This document shows positions 44,703 to 54,159 of a DNA stretch of 64,000 nt, one piece after another. The notes under the pieces were generated by a model. That model was not told the DNA's origin, ran no database searches, and saw nothing but the letters and a program-made list of their open reading frames with translations. The translations under genes were made by a program, and so were the position numbers. How positions within the stretch are numbered: the first letter of the stretch is position 1; every line of letters starts with the position of its first letter. Origin of the DNA: Megaustenia siamemsis (lineage: Eukaryota; Mollusca; Gastropoda; Stylommatophora; Ariophantidae); assembly GCA_032433765.1 (NCBI GenBank), contig JAVIAB010000049.1, positions 17,751,296 to 17,815,295 of the forward strand, in the 5' to 3' direction.

Positions 44703-45540
44703 CTGATAAATGTTGGCCTGAAGCTTAATGTTTTCTAACTAATGTTGACTTGAAGCATAATGTTTTCTAACTAATGTTGACATAAAGCATAATGTTTTCT
44801 AACTAATGTTGACATAAAGCATAATGTTTTCTAACTAATGTTGACCTGAAGCATAATGTTTTCTAACTAATGTTGACATAAAGCATAATGTTTTCTAACT
44901 AATGTTGACCTGAAGCATAATGTTTTCTAACTAATGTTGACATAAAGCATAATGTTTTCTAACTAATGTTGACATAAAGCATAATGTTTTCTAACTAATG
45001 TTGACCTGAAGCATAATGTTTTCTAACTAATGTTGACATAAAGCATAATGTTTTCTAACTAATGTTGACATAAAGCATAATGTTTTCTAACTAATGTTGA
45101 CATAAAGCATAATGTTTTTTAACTAATGTTGACATAAAGCATAATGTTTTCTAACTAATGTTGACATAAAGCATAATGTTTTCTAACTAATGTTGACATA
45201 AAGCATAATGTTTTCTGATTAATGTTGACCTGAAGCATGTTTTCTAACTAATGTTGACCTGAAGCTTATTGTTTTATAACTAATGTTGACCTGAAGCATA
45301 ATGTTTTCTTACTCATGTTGACCTGAAGCATAATGTTTTCTAACTCATGTTGACCTGAAGCTTATTGTTTTCTAACTAATATTGACTTGAAGCATAATTT
45401 TCTCTGATTAATGTTGAATTGAAACATAATGTTTTCTAACTAATGTTGACCTGAAGCATGTTTCCTGTATAATGTTGACTTGAAGCATGTTATTATTTCT
45501 GACTAAAGTTGACCTGAAGTATAATGTTTTCTGACTAATG
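44703..45540. repeat. 32-bp minisatellite (~26 units)
   Basis: Units TAATGTTGACATAAAGCATA plus ATGTTTTCTAAC, with a GACCTGAAGC variant interspersed and dominant in the right half. A remnant continues at 45794-45870 beyond a SINE-3 insertion. Confidence 0.95.
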
Positions 45541-45551
45541 TTGACCTGAAA

Positions 45552-45793
45552 GGAGAGCGGGTGGCCGAATCGATAGCGTATCTGGCTCCAAACCAGGAGA
45601 CCGCGAGTTCGAATCCCAGTAAGTTAAAAAGTTTAGTTTTTATTCTCTCGAAGGTGAAATTTAAAGCTCAGACCTAAACACCCTGTTGCGACTGCACTGG
45701 TCAAGCGGCCTTTATTCTCCTGTCCTATAAGTCCCCCCCCCCTTTGCAGGCCACAGTAACGGGAAAATGAAGTAAACATATTTCTAGTTTTTA
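45552..45793 (+). mobile_element. SINE-3, best copy, tRNA-like head
   Basis: Head GGAGAGCGGGTGGCCGAATC, anticodon-like stem CTGG-CTCCAAA-CCAG, B box GAGTTCGAATCCC, then body (GGCGACTGC equivalent, CGGCCTTTATTCTCC) and an A/T tail. GTTGACCTGAAA (45540-45551) and GTTGACCTCAAA (45794-45805) flank it as a likely TSD within the 32-bp array. The attached body and dispersed copies rule out a plain tRNA gene. Confidence 0.8.
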
Positions 45794-45870
45794 GTTGACC
45801 TCAAACGGGATTCTGTTTAGCTAATGTTGCCCTGATGGATAATGTTATCTGAATAATGTTGCCCTAAAGC

Positions 45871-45950
45871 AGGATTAAATTGTATTTTGAAACAAAATTG
45901 TATTTTGAGATTAAATTGCGTTTTGAAATTAAATTGTATTTTGACAATCT
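45871..45950. repeat. ~21-bp short tandem repeat
   Basis: Three to four imperfect units of AAATTGTATTTTGA.A. Confidence 0.7.
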
Positions 45951-45954
45951 TATT

Positions 45955-46116
45955 TGGCTATATAAGAAGGTAGTTTGCCATTCCTTTCCTTCTTGGCAGT
46001 GACTGTTCTAGTCGGAGATCGCAGCCATTGTCCCTACACATGAGATCCTATGCCTGCCATCGCGGAGTGGGGACCATAACCAGCACTACTTGTCGGCTGC
46101 TCCCACAACACCATCT
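45955..46116 (-). mobile_element. RTE-C 5' end fragment
   Basis: Reverse complement of 7831-7995, starting at the same TGGTGTTGTGGGAGCAG boundary, through CGACAAGTAGTGC, GATCTC, CAGTCACTGCCAAGAAGG, and truncated at ~45955. It supports 7830 as the real 5' end of RTE-C. 46117-46304 is unassigned. Confidence 0.7.
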
Positions 46117-46304
46117 ACCACCTGCTGCACTGGCTTCAAAGATCCTGACAGGTGGTGGGGCAGGGAAAATGTGGGGGAGAAGGGGAGACTAAGCGGGAGC
46201 TCTACCTTGTCCAAAGATGTCCCGAGGACTATCGAAGGAAATGAGACGTCTCACTCCACCTTTGGTAGGGGATAGCTCTACCCCGTTGACTCTAACAGCT
46301 TAAA

Positions 46305-46535
46305 ACCAAAACCATCCAGACCCTGCTCCACCTCTCCGCAGTGCCGCCAGCAACAGACTAACCTGTCTAGTCTGGCCAAGCGTGCAGGGATCGAAGAGGG
46401 AAGACAACCCGGTACTAAAAAATGTCATGATGAAGTCGGATGTGTTGGGCCGAAAGGCGCAAATATAACAGTTATACTGTAAACCACAACACAACGCAGA
46501 CACACCCACTTAGCGTCCTTTTAAGGTCGGATCAT
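46305..46535 (+). repeat. Interspersed repeat U, copy 2
   Basis: Matches 12960-13195 over ~220 bp in the same orientation. Ends CGTCCTTTTAA in both. Identity unknown. Confidence 0.65.
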
Positions 46536-46549
46536 GAAGTGGTGTACTT

Positions 46550-48148
46550 CTTTAGTCATCGGGCAAACACAAGCAAACAACGATACAAAAACGGCAATTA
46601 CAATAATCCAATGATCCATGGAACCAATTAAAGACTTAATGTCAACGAGACAAAAACGGCAATTACAATAATCCATTGATCCAAAGAACCAATTAAAGAC
46701 TTAATGTCAACAACAATTGCAATAATCCAATGATCCATAGAACCAATTAAAGACTTAATGTCAACGATACAAAAACGGCAATTAAGATAATCAAATGATT
46801 CATAAAACCAATTAAAGACTTAATGTCAACGATACAAAAACGGCAATTACAATAATCCAATGATCTATAGAACCAATTAATGACTTAATGTCAACGATAC
46901 AAAAACGGCAATTACAATAATCCAATGATCCAAGGAATCAATTAATGACTTAATGTCAACGATACAAAAACGACAATTACAATAATCCAATGATCAATAG
47001 AACCAATTAAAGACTTAATGTCAACGATACAAAAACGGCAATTACAATAATCCATTGATCCATAGAACCAATTAAAGATTTAATGTCAACAACAATTGCA
47101 ATAATCCATTGATCCATAGAACCAATTAAAGACTTAATGTCAACGATACAAAAACGGCAATTACAATAATCAAATGATTCATAGAACCAATTAAAGACTT
47201 AATGTCAGCGATACAAAAACGGCAATTACAATAATCCAATGATCTATAGAACCAATTAATGGCTTAATGTCAACGCTACAAACACGGCAATTACAATAAT
47301 CCAATGATCTATAGAAGCAATTAATGATTTAATGTCAACGATACAAAAACGGCAATTACAATAATCCATTGATCCATAGAACCAATTAAAGACTTAATGT
47401 CAACAACAATTGCAATAATCCAATGATCCATAGAACCAATTAAAGACTTAATGTCAACGATACAAAAAAGGCAATTACAATAATCAAATGATCCATAGAA
47501 CCAATTAATGACTTAATGTCAACGACAATTGCAATAATCCAATGATCCATAGAACCAATTAAAGACTTAATGTCAACGACAATTGCAATAATCCAATGAT
47601 CCATAGAACCAATTAAAGTCTTAATGTCAACAACAATTGCAATAATCCAATGATCCATAGAACCAATTAAAGATTTAATGTCAACGATACAAAAACGGCA
47701 ATTACAATAATCAAATGATTCATAGAACCAATTAATGATTTAATGTCAACGATACAAAAACGGCAATTACAATAATCCATTGATCCATAGAACCAATTAA
47801 AGACTTAATGTCAACAACAATTGCAATAATCCAATGATCCATAGAACCAATTAAAGACTTAATGTCAACGATACAAAAACGGCAATTACAATAATCCAAT
47901 GATCTATAGAACCAATTAATGACTTAATGTCAACGACAATTGCAATAATCCAATGATCCATAGAACCAATTAAAGACTTAATGTCAACGACAATTGCAAT
48001 AATCCAATGATCCATAGAACCAATTAAAGACTTAATGTCAACAACAATTGCAATAATGCAATGATCCATAGAACCAATTAAAGACTTAATGTCAACGATA
48101 CAAAAACGGCAATTACAATAATCAAATGATCCATAGAACCAATTAAAG
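46550..48148. repeat. 54/65-bp two-type array with 411-bp higher-order repeat
   Basis: Two unit types alternate: long (65 bp: GTCAACGATACAAAAACGGC plus AATTACAATAATCCAATGAT...) and short (54 bp, GTCAACAACAATTGCAATAA..., lacking the ACAAAAACGG part). From 47334 the order long-short-long-short-short-short-long is itself repeated from 47745, a 411-bp higher-order unit (3 x 65 + 4 x 54). Confidence 0.95.
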
Positions 48149-48149
48149 A

Positions 48150-48312
48150 CTTAATCATTCAATCAATCAATTAATCAATCATTCGATCAATCAATCGTTC
48201 AGCCAACAATTCATTCAATCAATAAATCATTCAGTCATCCCAACAGTCAATCGTTCATTCATTCATTCAAACAATCAATCGTTCAGTCAATCATTCAATC
48301 TTTAGATATCTT
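48150..48312. repeat. (AATC)n-rich stretch
   Basis: CAATCAATCATTC-type tetranucleotide blocks. 48313-48654 beyond it is unassigned. Confidence 0.85.
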
Positions 48313-48654
48313 ACTTCAGCGTATCTCACAGATACAGTCTCTCCATTCATCCCTATTCTGGACACTACTTCTCGGCAGTCTAGGCCAATATTCTGGAAGA
48401 TTTCAGTGATTTTCCTATGTATTCCTGGGCATTCCCAGCTTTCTCTTCCCCTGTGGCTTCCATGATTGTGCCTGTCTTGCTATGCTAATATAAGGTTTTC
48501 TTAGTGTTTGTCCAATCTATTTCCATTTTCTTTTCCGAATATTTTTCCCTTCTTTTTCCAGATGTATGATCTTGTTATATTATTTGATGTCAAGAATTTG
48601 TATTTAAAATTGCTGACAAATGCTTGTAATTGTTCTTTACTTATATTCTTTAAA

Positions 48655-48866
48655 ATACTGGATAGCTTGGTGTCATGGCATATGGGGAAACAACAGAACT
48701 GATACGATGCACTGTAGATGGAAGATTGTGGAAGGGACATGATCCCTAACGCCAACCGGTATGGCACATGATGATGATGATGTCTGATACGATGCATTGT
48801 AGATAGAAGATTGTGGAAGGACATGATCCCCTAACGCCAACCGGTATGGCACATGATGATGATGAG
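48655..48866 (+). mobile_element. RTE-C 3' end, tandemly duplicated (85 bp)
   Basis: The RTE-C terminal segment plus ATGATGATGATG tail (48655-48783) is followed directly by a second copy starting at CTGATACGATGCA (48784) and ending in its own tail. The unit offset is 85 bp (48699 to 48784). The tail of the second copy joins LINE-F at ~48867. Confidence 0.85.
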
Positions 48867-48879
48867 CAAGATATTAACA

Positions 48880-49671
48880 CCTCTACCAAGATGCTACATA
48901 ATCTATTAGATAAAACTTGGGAGAGGGAAGAAATACCTAAAGACTGGAAAGAAAGTTATATGATCAAACCACCAAAGAAAGGAAGTTTACAGGAGTGCAC
49001 AAATTATAGGGGAATTATGCTACTATCACTGCCATGAAAAAATATTAAACAAAATAATTCTGGAGAGACTAAAAGATGCTATACATAAACATTTGAGAGA
49101 TGAACAAGCAGGTTTTAGGAATAACAGATCATGTGCTGATCAAATAACTTCTGTACGTATAATAGTTGAACAAAGTTTAGAACTAAAATCGCCACTTTAT
49201 ATTGGATTCATAGATTACGAAAAGGCATTTGATAGTTTAGACAGAAGAATGCTTTGGAAGTTGCTGAGTCATTACGGAATCCCCATAAAGTTTATTAACC
49301 TGATAAAAACAATGTGTGATGGAACAAAATGTAGAGTGGTGCATGAAGGACAGCTTACAGAAGCATTTGAAATAAGAACAGGAGTAAGGCAAGGATGCCT
49401 TCTGTCCCCATTTCTCTTTCTACTGGCCATAGATTGGATTATGAAAATAACTCAAAACAACAGAAATGGGATCCAGTGGTCACTGACCAAACAACTTGAT
49501 GATCTAGACTTTGCTGATGACATAGCTCTCCTATCACACAGCCATCAACAGATGCAGGATAAAATGAGTATATTAGATGAGAGATCACAACAGCTAGGAC
49601 TGAAGATTAATAGAGATAAGACCAACATTATGAGAATTAATACAGTTGGCAATAACCAAATAAAACTATGA
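48880..49671 (+). pseudogene. LINE-F reverse transcriptase domain
   Basis: RNA-dependent DNA polymerase of a LINE. Motifs in order: IPKDWKESYMIKPPKKGS and ECTNYRGIMLLSL (48930-49036), frameshift at ~49036, then the 192-codon frame from 49093: DEQAGFRNNRSCADQI, IGFIDYEKAFDSLDRRMLWK (first catalytic Asp), GIPIKFINLIKTM, EIRTGVRQGCLLSPFLFLLA, DLDFADDIALLSH (catalytic FADD at 49510-49521, residues 140-143), QQLGLKINRDKTNIMRIN. All three catalytic aspartates are retained. The frame ends at a TGA after QIKL that should be sense. Confidence 0.9.
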
Positions 49672-50283
49672 GAAATACCTCTATTAGATGTACAATCTTA
49701 CATATATCTGGGCAGTAATATAGATAAAGAGGGAGGAACAGAAAATGATACCAAAATAAGGATATCAAACGCAAGAGGAGCTTTCATTGCACTGGGAAAC
49801 ATATGGAAGTCCAAAGAAATTAGGTTAAATACAATAATAAAAATTTTCAACTCAAATGTTAAGTCGGTCCTATTTTATGGCTGTGAAACATGGAAAACAA
49901 CAAAATTGACAATCACGAATACAGACTTTCATTAATGGATGCTTATGCAGAATAAAAGGATGGAAATGGCATGGACAAAAGTCACTAACATAGAATTATG
50001 GAAATGTACTAGTCAAACACCAGTGGATAAAGAGATACAGCGAAGACGATGGCGTTGGATAGGACACACACTGCGGAAACCAACTGAGAGTATTACACAA
50101 CAGGCCCTTTTTTTGGAATCCCCAGGGGAAAAGACAAAGAAAAGACCAAGAAATTCTTGGAGAAGACAGATAGAAGCAGAGATGAAGATGATGGGGAAGA
50201 CATGGAATGATCTTAAAAGAATGGCAAAAAATAGAATGACATTGAAAGTGTTTGTTGAAGACCTATGCTCCACAGGGAGCTAA
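49672..50283 (+). pseudogene. LINE-F C-terminal region
   Basis: Continuation after the TGA: EIPLLDVQSYIYLGSNIDKE, TKIRISNARGAFIALGNIWK, KSVLFYGCETWKTTKLTIT, a frameshift at ~49930, then KVTNIELWKCTSQTPVDKEI, QRRRWRWIGHTLRKPTES, RRQIEAEMKMMGKTWNDLKR and VEDLCSTGS stop. The basic GRxR-type stretch is degraded (KTKKRPRNSW). This region likely binds nucleic acid in the intact protein. Confidence 0.85.
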
Positions 50284-50300
50284 AAAGGTAGAAGAAGAAG

Positions 50301-50594
50301 TTTCGCCAAATGAAAAGCCAGTTCAACTTTTTAAACATTTTCTACACAACAACGGAATAATGTCTATTTTTAAGTCGAAGAGACGTTTACCATATTGGCA
50401 AAATTGGTAAACGTTTGTGTCCAGAATGTATTTTAACAAATCCGGGATAAAAGCTTTAAAATCGGTCAAAATCTGGACAAATTCGTGACAGAAACAAATC
50501 CGGGACAAAGTTTGAAAAAAGAGTAAAAAATCGGGACTGTCCCGAAAAAATCGGAACGTCTGGTCACCTTAAATAGTCAGACGGGGGGGGGAAG
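50301..50594. other. Unassigned, with two palindromes
   Basis: ACGTTTACCA...TGGTAAACGT (50379-50412) and TCGGGACTGTCCCGA (~50531-50545) are perfect small hairpins. ATCCGGGA/ATCGGGAC motifs repeat, and CGTCTGGTCACC near the right end resembles a DNA-transposon terminus, but no matching left end is visible. Confidence 0.45.
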
Positions 50595-51645
50595 GGGCAG
50601 AAATAAGTGAGGAACAATGTGGATTTGTGGAAGGAAAGGGCACCGGTAATGCGATATACATCCTTAGAGAGATAGAAAGAGCTACAGAGGTAAAGAAAGA
50701 TCTATATATGTGCGTTATAGACTACACAAAAGCATTTGACAAAGTAAAGCATGTGGAAATAATCAATTTGCTGAAGAAATTGATGGCAAGGATCTGAGAA
50801 TCGTAAAATCATGTACTGGCAACAAACAGCAGTTATACGAATTAGCAACCAAACAGGACAATTTCAATATATAAAACAAGGAGTCAGACAAGGCTGTATT
50901 CTGTCACCGGATTTGTTTTCACTTTACAGCGAAAATATTATGAGATCAATAGTAGAACAAACAAGGAATTGAAGTCAACGGTTACAACATAAATAATTTG
51001 CGATATGCAGTCTTAATAGCAGAGACAGAGAATAAACGACAAGAAATGATAGACATAATAGTAAAAGAAAACAACAAGAAAGGTCTCAGTCTGAATAGTA
51101 AGAAAACAGAAGTAATGGTTATATCGAAGAAACAATCATCACCAGCATGCAGCATACAAATAAACGAGACAAATCTTAAACAAGTGCAACGTTTCAAATA
51201 CTTGGGCACAATAATTACATCAGATGGAAAGTACACCACAGAAAAAAAAAATGTAGAATAGCTCAGACCAAAATAGCATTCCGGAAAGTGAAAAACGTCT
51301 TGCACAACAAGTCTATGTCAATAGAAATGAGAAAGAGAGTTTGTTGGTGCTAGAGTTAGAGCCAATTCTGTCATATGGAATCGAACCATGGACAGTAGAC
51401 AAACAAATTAAAAGTTGATTAAAGGAAACAGAATTGGGTTTCCAAAGAAAATGTTGAGAATTCCCTAAACAGCTAAGTAGAACAACGAGGATATTCTCAA
51501 AGAGGCCAATACAAAAAGGAAGCTCCTAAAAAAAAAAAAAACATCAGAATGAAATAATCGTCATTTTGCTGGCACATCATGAGAAGAGGAAAGTTTGAAT
51601 ACTTGGTTACAACTGGCAAAATACAGGGAAAGATATTAGAAAGAT
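50595..51645 (+). mobile_element. RTE-C RT fragment lacking the catalytic DD
   Basis: EEQCGFVEGKGTGNAIYILR, YMCVIDYTKAFDKVKHVEII and a GVRQGCILSPDLF-type stretch precede NNLRYAVLIAETEN, where the RTE-C consensus has RYADDTVL; a precise 9-bp in-frame loss removes the catalytic Asp pair (at ~51006). The frame 50998-51261 then runs NNKKGLSLNSKKTEVMVISK to KQVQRFKYLGTIITSDGKYT. 3' end truncated near 51645. 51646-51794 is unassigned. Confidence 0.87.
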
Positions 51646-51794
51646 TGTAGGATATAGAGAGTTGAAACAGTGTACTAGGAGAGTTGGAGTTATTAGAGTT
51701 AACGAGGATAATTCTTCCAGGGGCAATTAATCCACTCAGTCAAGGTGGGTACTGTTCAAGCCGAATGTCATCCCTTGATTGGTGTGATCATATG

Positions 51795-52197
51795 ATCGAT
51801 TGTGAATCATGGACAATAGGACAACAATCAAGAAAATCACTGGAGTCTGTAGAAATGTGGTTTTACAGAAGAATGTTGAGAATAACATGGACAGCTAAGA
51901 AGAGTAATGAAGATGTTCTGAGAGTGGTCAAGGCAAAAAGAGAGCTAATTCCCAATATTAGGAAGAAACAATCATCATTTTTTGGCCATGTAATGAGAAG
52001 AGAACAACTGGAATATATTGTAACAACTGGGAAAATTGAGGGACGAAGAGATAGAGGGAAGCAAAGAGAAAAAAATACCAGACAGCGTAAGAGAATGGCT
52101 TGGCAGAAGGTCAACAACAGAAATGATAAATAACTGTCGAGATCGAAAATTGTGGAGAGACATGATCACCTACGCCAGCAGGCCCGGCACTTGATGA
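51795..52197 (+). mobile_element. RTE-A 3' end fragment
   Basis: CESWTIGQQSRKSLESVEMW, FYRRMLRITWTAKKSNEDVL, KAKRELIPNIRKKQSSFFGH, MRREQLEYIVTTGKIEGRRD, then a frameshift in an A-run (KQREKNTR) and RDRKLWRDMITYASRPGT, ending TGATGATGA. Confidence 0.88.
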
Positions 52198-52229
52198 TGA
52201 CCAACGATACAGTTTATGAACAATATGGT

Positions 52230-52373
52230 TGCAATTCCGCCATTCTTTTCCGTATATATCAGGCCCCTGTAACGGCTAGCTGAACCTAGGAGGCATCGAT
52301 CGGGATAAAACCCACCATTTTCCCCTTAGTGGAATCGTTCCTTAATGATCGAGTTACCGTGGCTACCTGCTCA
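52230..52373 (-). mobile_element. Distant SINE-2 relative
   Basis: Same order and spacing as the SINE-2 head and proximal body (minus strand GGTAGCCACGGTAACTCGAT, B-box-like GGGTTTTATCCC, then CCTAGGTTCAGCTAGCCGTT), but heavily diverged. Same orientation as SINE-2 copies. Confidence 0.45.
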
Positions 52374-52805
52374 ATTAGGGACAGATCATGTGTGGTTCTA
52401 GTCAGCGAGCTAACGGTTTATGGTTATGGTCAGTCGAAGGCCTCGGTCACTTCACTGTAAAGGAATTAATATCTTTAATTGTTCAACCGCCCGTGCCGGT
52501 GGAATCATCAAATCTCATTGAAGGATCCAAACAAAAACAGGCAGCTGCAGTCCCCTTCATAGCAGCTACAGAACACGCCAAAAGGCATAAGGCCAAGGGG
52601 GACCCGAAAGTGAATGCAGCTGAACTGTCCTTCGTCATACGATACCATCATTCATCGTAGGCAATCGGAATATTGAAACACGATCCGGATGAAAAACGCA
52701 GCTCACGGTGTGCACAGAGCACTAAACTCAGTAGCTCTGGCAGTAAGCCGGGCTTGGAACGTAAGGAAACAGCAACAATGTGAACATTTTTTTCAGACAG
52801 AGCTT

Positions 52806-53388
52806 GTCTGTGTTTGGTAATATCTCATGTCTTAGTGTGTATCTGCGTTGGTCATGTGTCATATCTTTGTGTGTGCATGTATGGGTTAGTGATGTCTCAT
52901 ATCTTTGTGTGCATGTTTATGTTAGTCATATCTCGTGTCTTTGTGTGTGCATGTCTGTGTTGGTCACATCTCGTGTCTTTGTGTGTGCATGCCTGTGTTG
53001 GTCACATCGCGTGTCTTTGTATGTGCATGTCTGTGTTAGTCACCTCTAGTGACTCAGGCAGATGGTGCTCGTCAACCTGGGAGGGCCGACCATCTAAGGG
53101 CAGAATCCCCCTACAGAAAAGACAATCTGCTGCCTTGCAGGAAGATTGGGAACAATCAAAGGCTAAGGAAAGCAAACCTGAATAAAATGCTGACTGAAAT
53201 CGGATGCACTGGACCACTGGCGCAGATCACAGTGCAACGTTTTAACCGGTGTTCAATCAGAGTGGATCTGGCAGACTCTAAATGTGATGTTCTGTCTGTG
53301 GTGGCGATCAACACACTTAACCTGACAGCTGACTTCATGTGAGAGTCTGAAATCCTACTCTGATTGAGTCCTGATCGCAGAGAGAAAG
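52806..53388 (+). mobile_element. LINE-G-type insertion with 11-bp TSD in repeat V
   Basis: AGACAGAGCTT at 52795-52805 and 53389-53399 brackets the insert and is present once in repeat V copy 1 (as AGACAGGGCCT at ~21105). The insert ends CAGCTGACTTCATGTGAGAG.. GATCGCAGAG, the LINE-G 3' end. Its middle (53049-53340, KRQSAALQEDWEQSKAKESK) recurs at 60156-60310. The left part is a 38-bp minisatellite. Confidence 0.8.
52807..53045. repeat. 38-bp minisatellite
   Basis: About six units with GTGTGCATGTCTGTGTTGGT and CACATCTCGTGTCTTT, inside the LINE-G-type insertion. Confidence 0.88.
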
Positions 53389-53445
53389 AGACAGAGCTTA
53401 AATGGTTCCTGCCGCCTATCCACCATATTGACCGGAAGTTTACAC

Positions 53446-54062
53446 CTCTTTACCATCTGCTGAAATAAAACAGCCACCCATGGGGCTCCCTCCAGTAGAG
53501 TTCCAACTAATAACCGAAATCCCTCTCTGATGTCGTCAGCCCTGCTATACTGTTCCCGCGATTCTGCTGAATCCCGCGAGAGAAGCGCCCCATGAACTGA
53601 GCTACGTTCAGTCAACAAAGAGTGTCCAGCCGCTCCTTCGCTCCAATACAACTTATGCAAATATTGTCCGTCGTTAGTGAATAGCTTAATCCGCGCCTCA
53701 CCGCACAGATTCGTGCTGCCATGGTTACCGCGTAAATGGTGGAATTAAAAAAAAAAAAGAAACGAGAAACACATTTCGTTCCGCGTATAATCTTCAGGCA
53801 TAGTGTCAACAACTTGCCTGCCAGACTACGCCTGAGTGAACACAAAATGGCGGCAATAATTAATGTTGATCAAACATCAATTCACCGATCACATAAATTA
53901 TAAATAAACTTTTCTCCGTGTAAAAACGGAATTTGTTTACACCTGCAAAACGTCTGCTCTCTTTAACTGGGTCGCCAACTTCCAGTGGGAGAACGGGCGT
54001 GTGTTTACGGATGAGGAATCCACAAATAATGACAGCTGGGTATTAAAGAGTAGAAAAAAAAA
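53446..54062. other. No recognised feature
   Basis: Mixed-composition sequence with an A-run at ~53748. Small ORFs on both strands have no recognisable family. Confidence 0.5.
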
Positions 54063-54087
54063 GGGGGGGGGGGGGGGGGGGGGGGGG
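54063..54087. repeat. Poly-G run (25 G)
   Basis: Uninterrupted G25 followed by TGGGGCGGGAGGG. Run length may be affected by sequencing/assembly. Confidence 0.9.
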
Positions 54088-54159
54088 TGGGGCGGGAGGG
54101 TGAGGGAAGTGAGAGGTAGAAAAGTGACAGAGGAAGGGAAATTGGTTGAAGAATGTCTT

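Larger units (their letters stand above)
48867..50300 (+). mobile_element. LINE-F, RT and C-terminal half
   Basis: 5'-truncated non-LTR retrotransposon containing a largely complete reverse transcriptase and C-terminal region, ending GCTCCACAGGGAGCTAAAAA plus GGTAGAAGAAGAAG tail. No endonuclease is present. Broken by two frameshifts/stops. The clade is not settled: the RT is LINE-type (RQGCLLSP, FADD). Confidence 0.9.
52415..53445 (+). repeat. Repeat V, copy 2, interrupted by LINE-G
   Basis: 52415-52805 and 53400-53445 together match 21497-21056 reversed (391 + 46 bp against 442 bp). The frame 52388-52660 includes VPVESSNLIEGSKQKQAAAV and KVNAAELSFVIRYHHSS stop, partly conserved in copy 1, hinting at a coding ancestry. 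Function unknown. Confidence 0.65.

Noticed and set aside
45552..45625. Functional tRNA gene (CCA anticodon-like loop)
   Set aside because: The head continues into a SINE body present at other loci and is flanked by a probable TSD; stems are imperfect.
50301..50594. DNA transposon with CTGGTCACC terminus
   Set aside because: No matching inverted left terminus or TSD could be found in the window.
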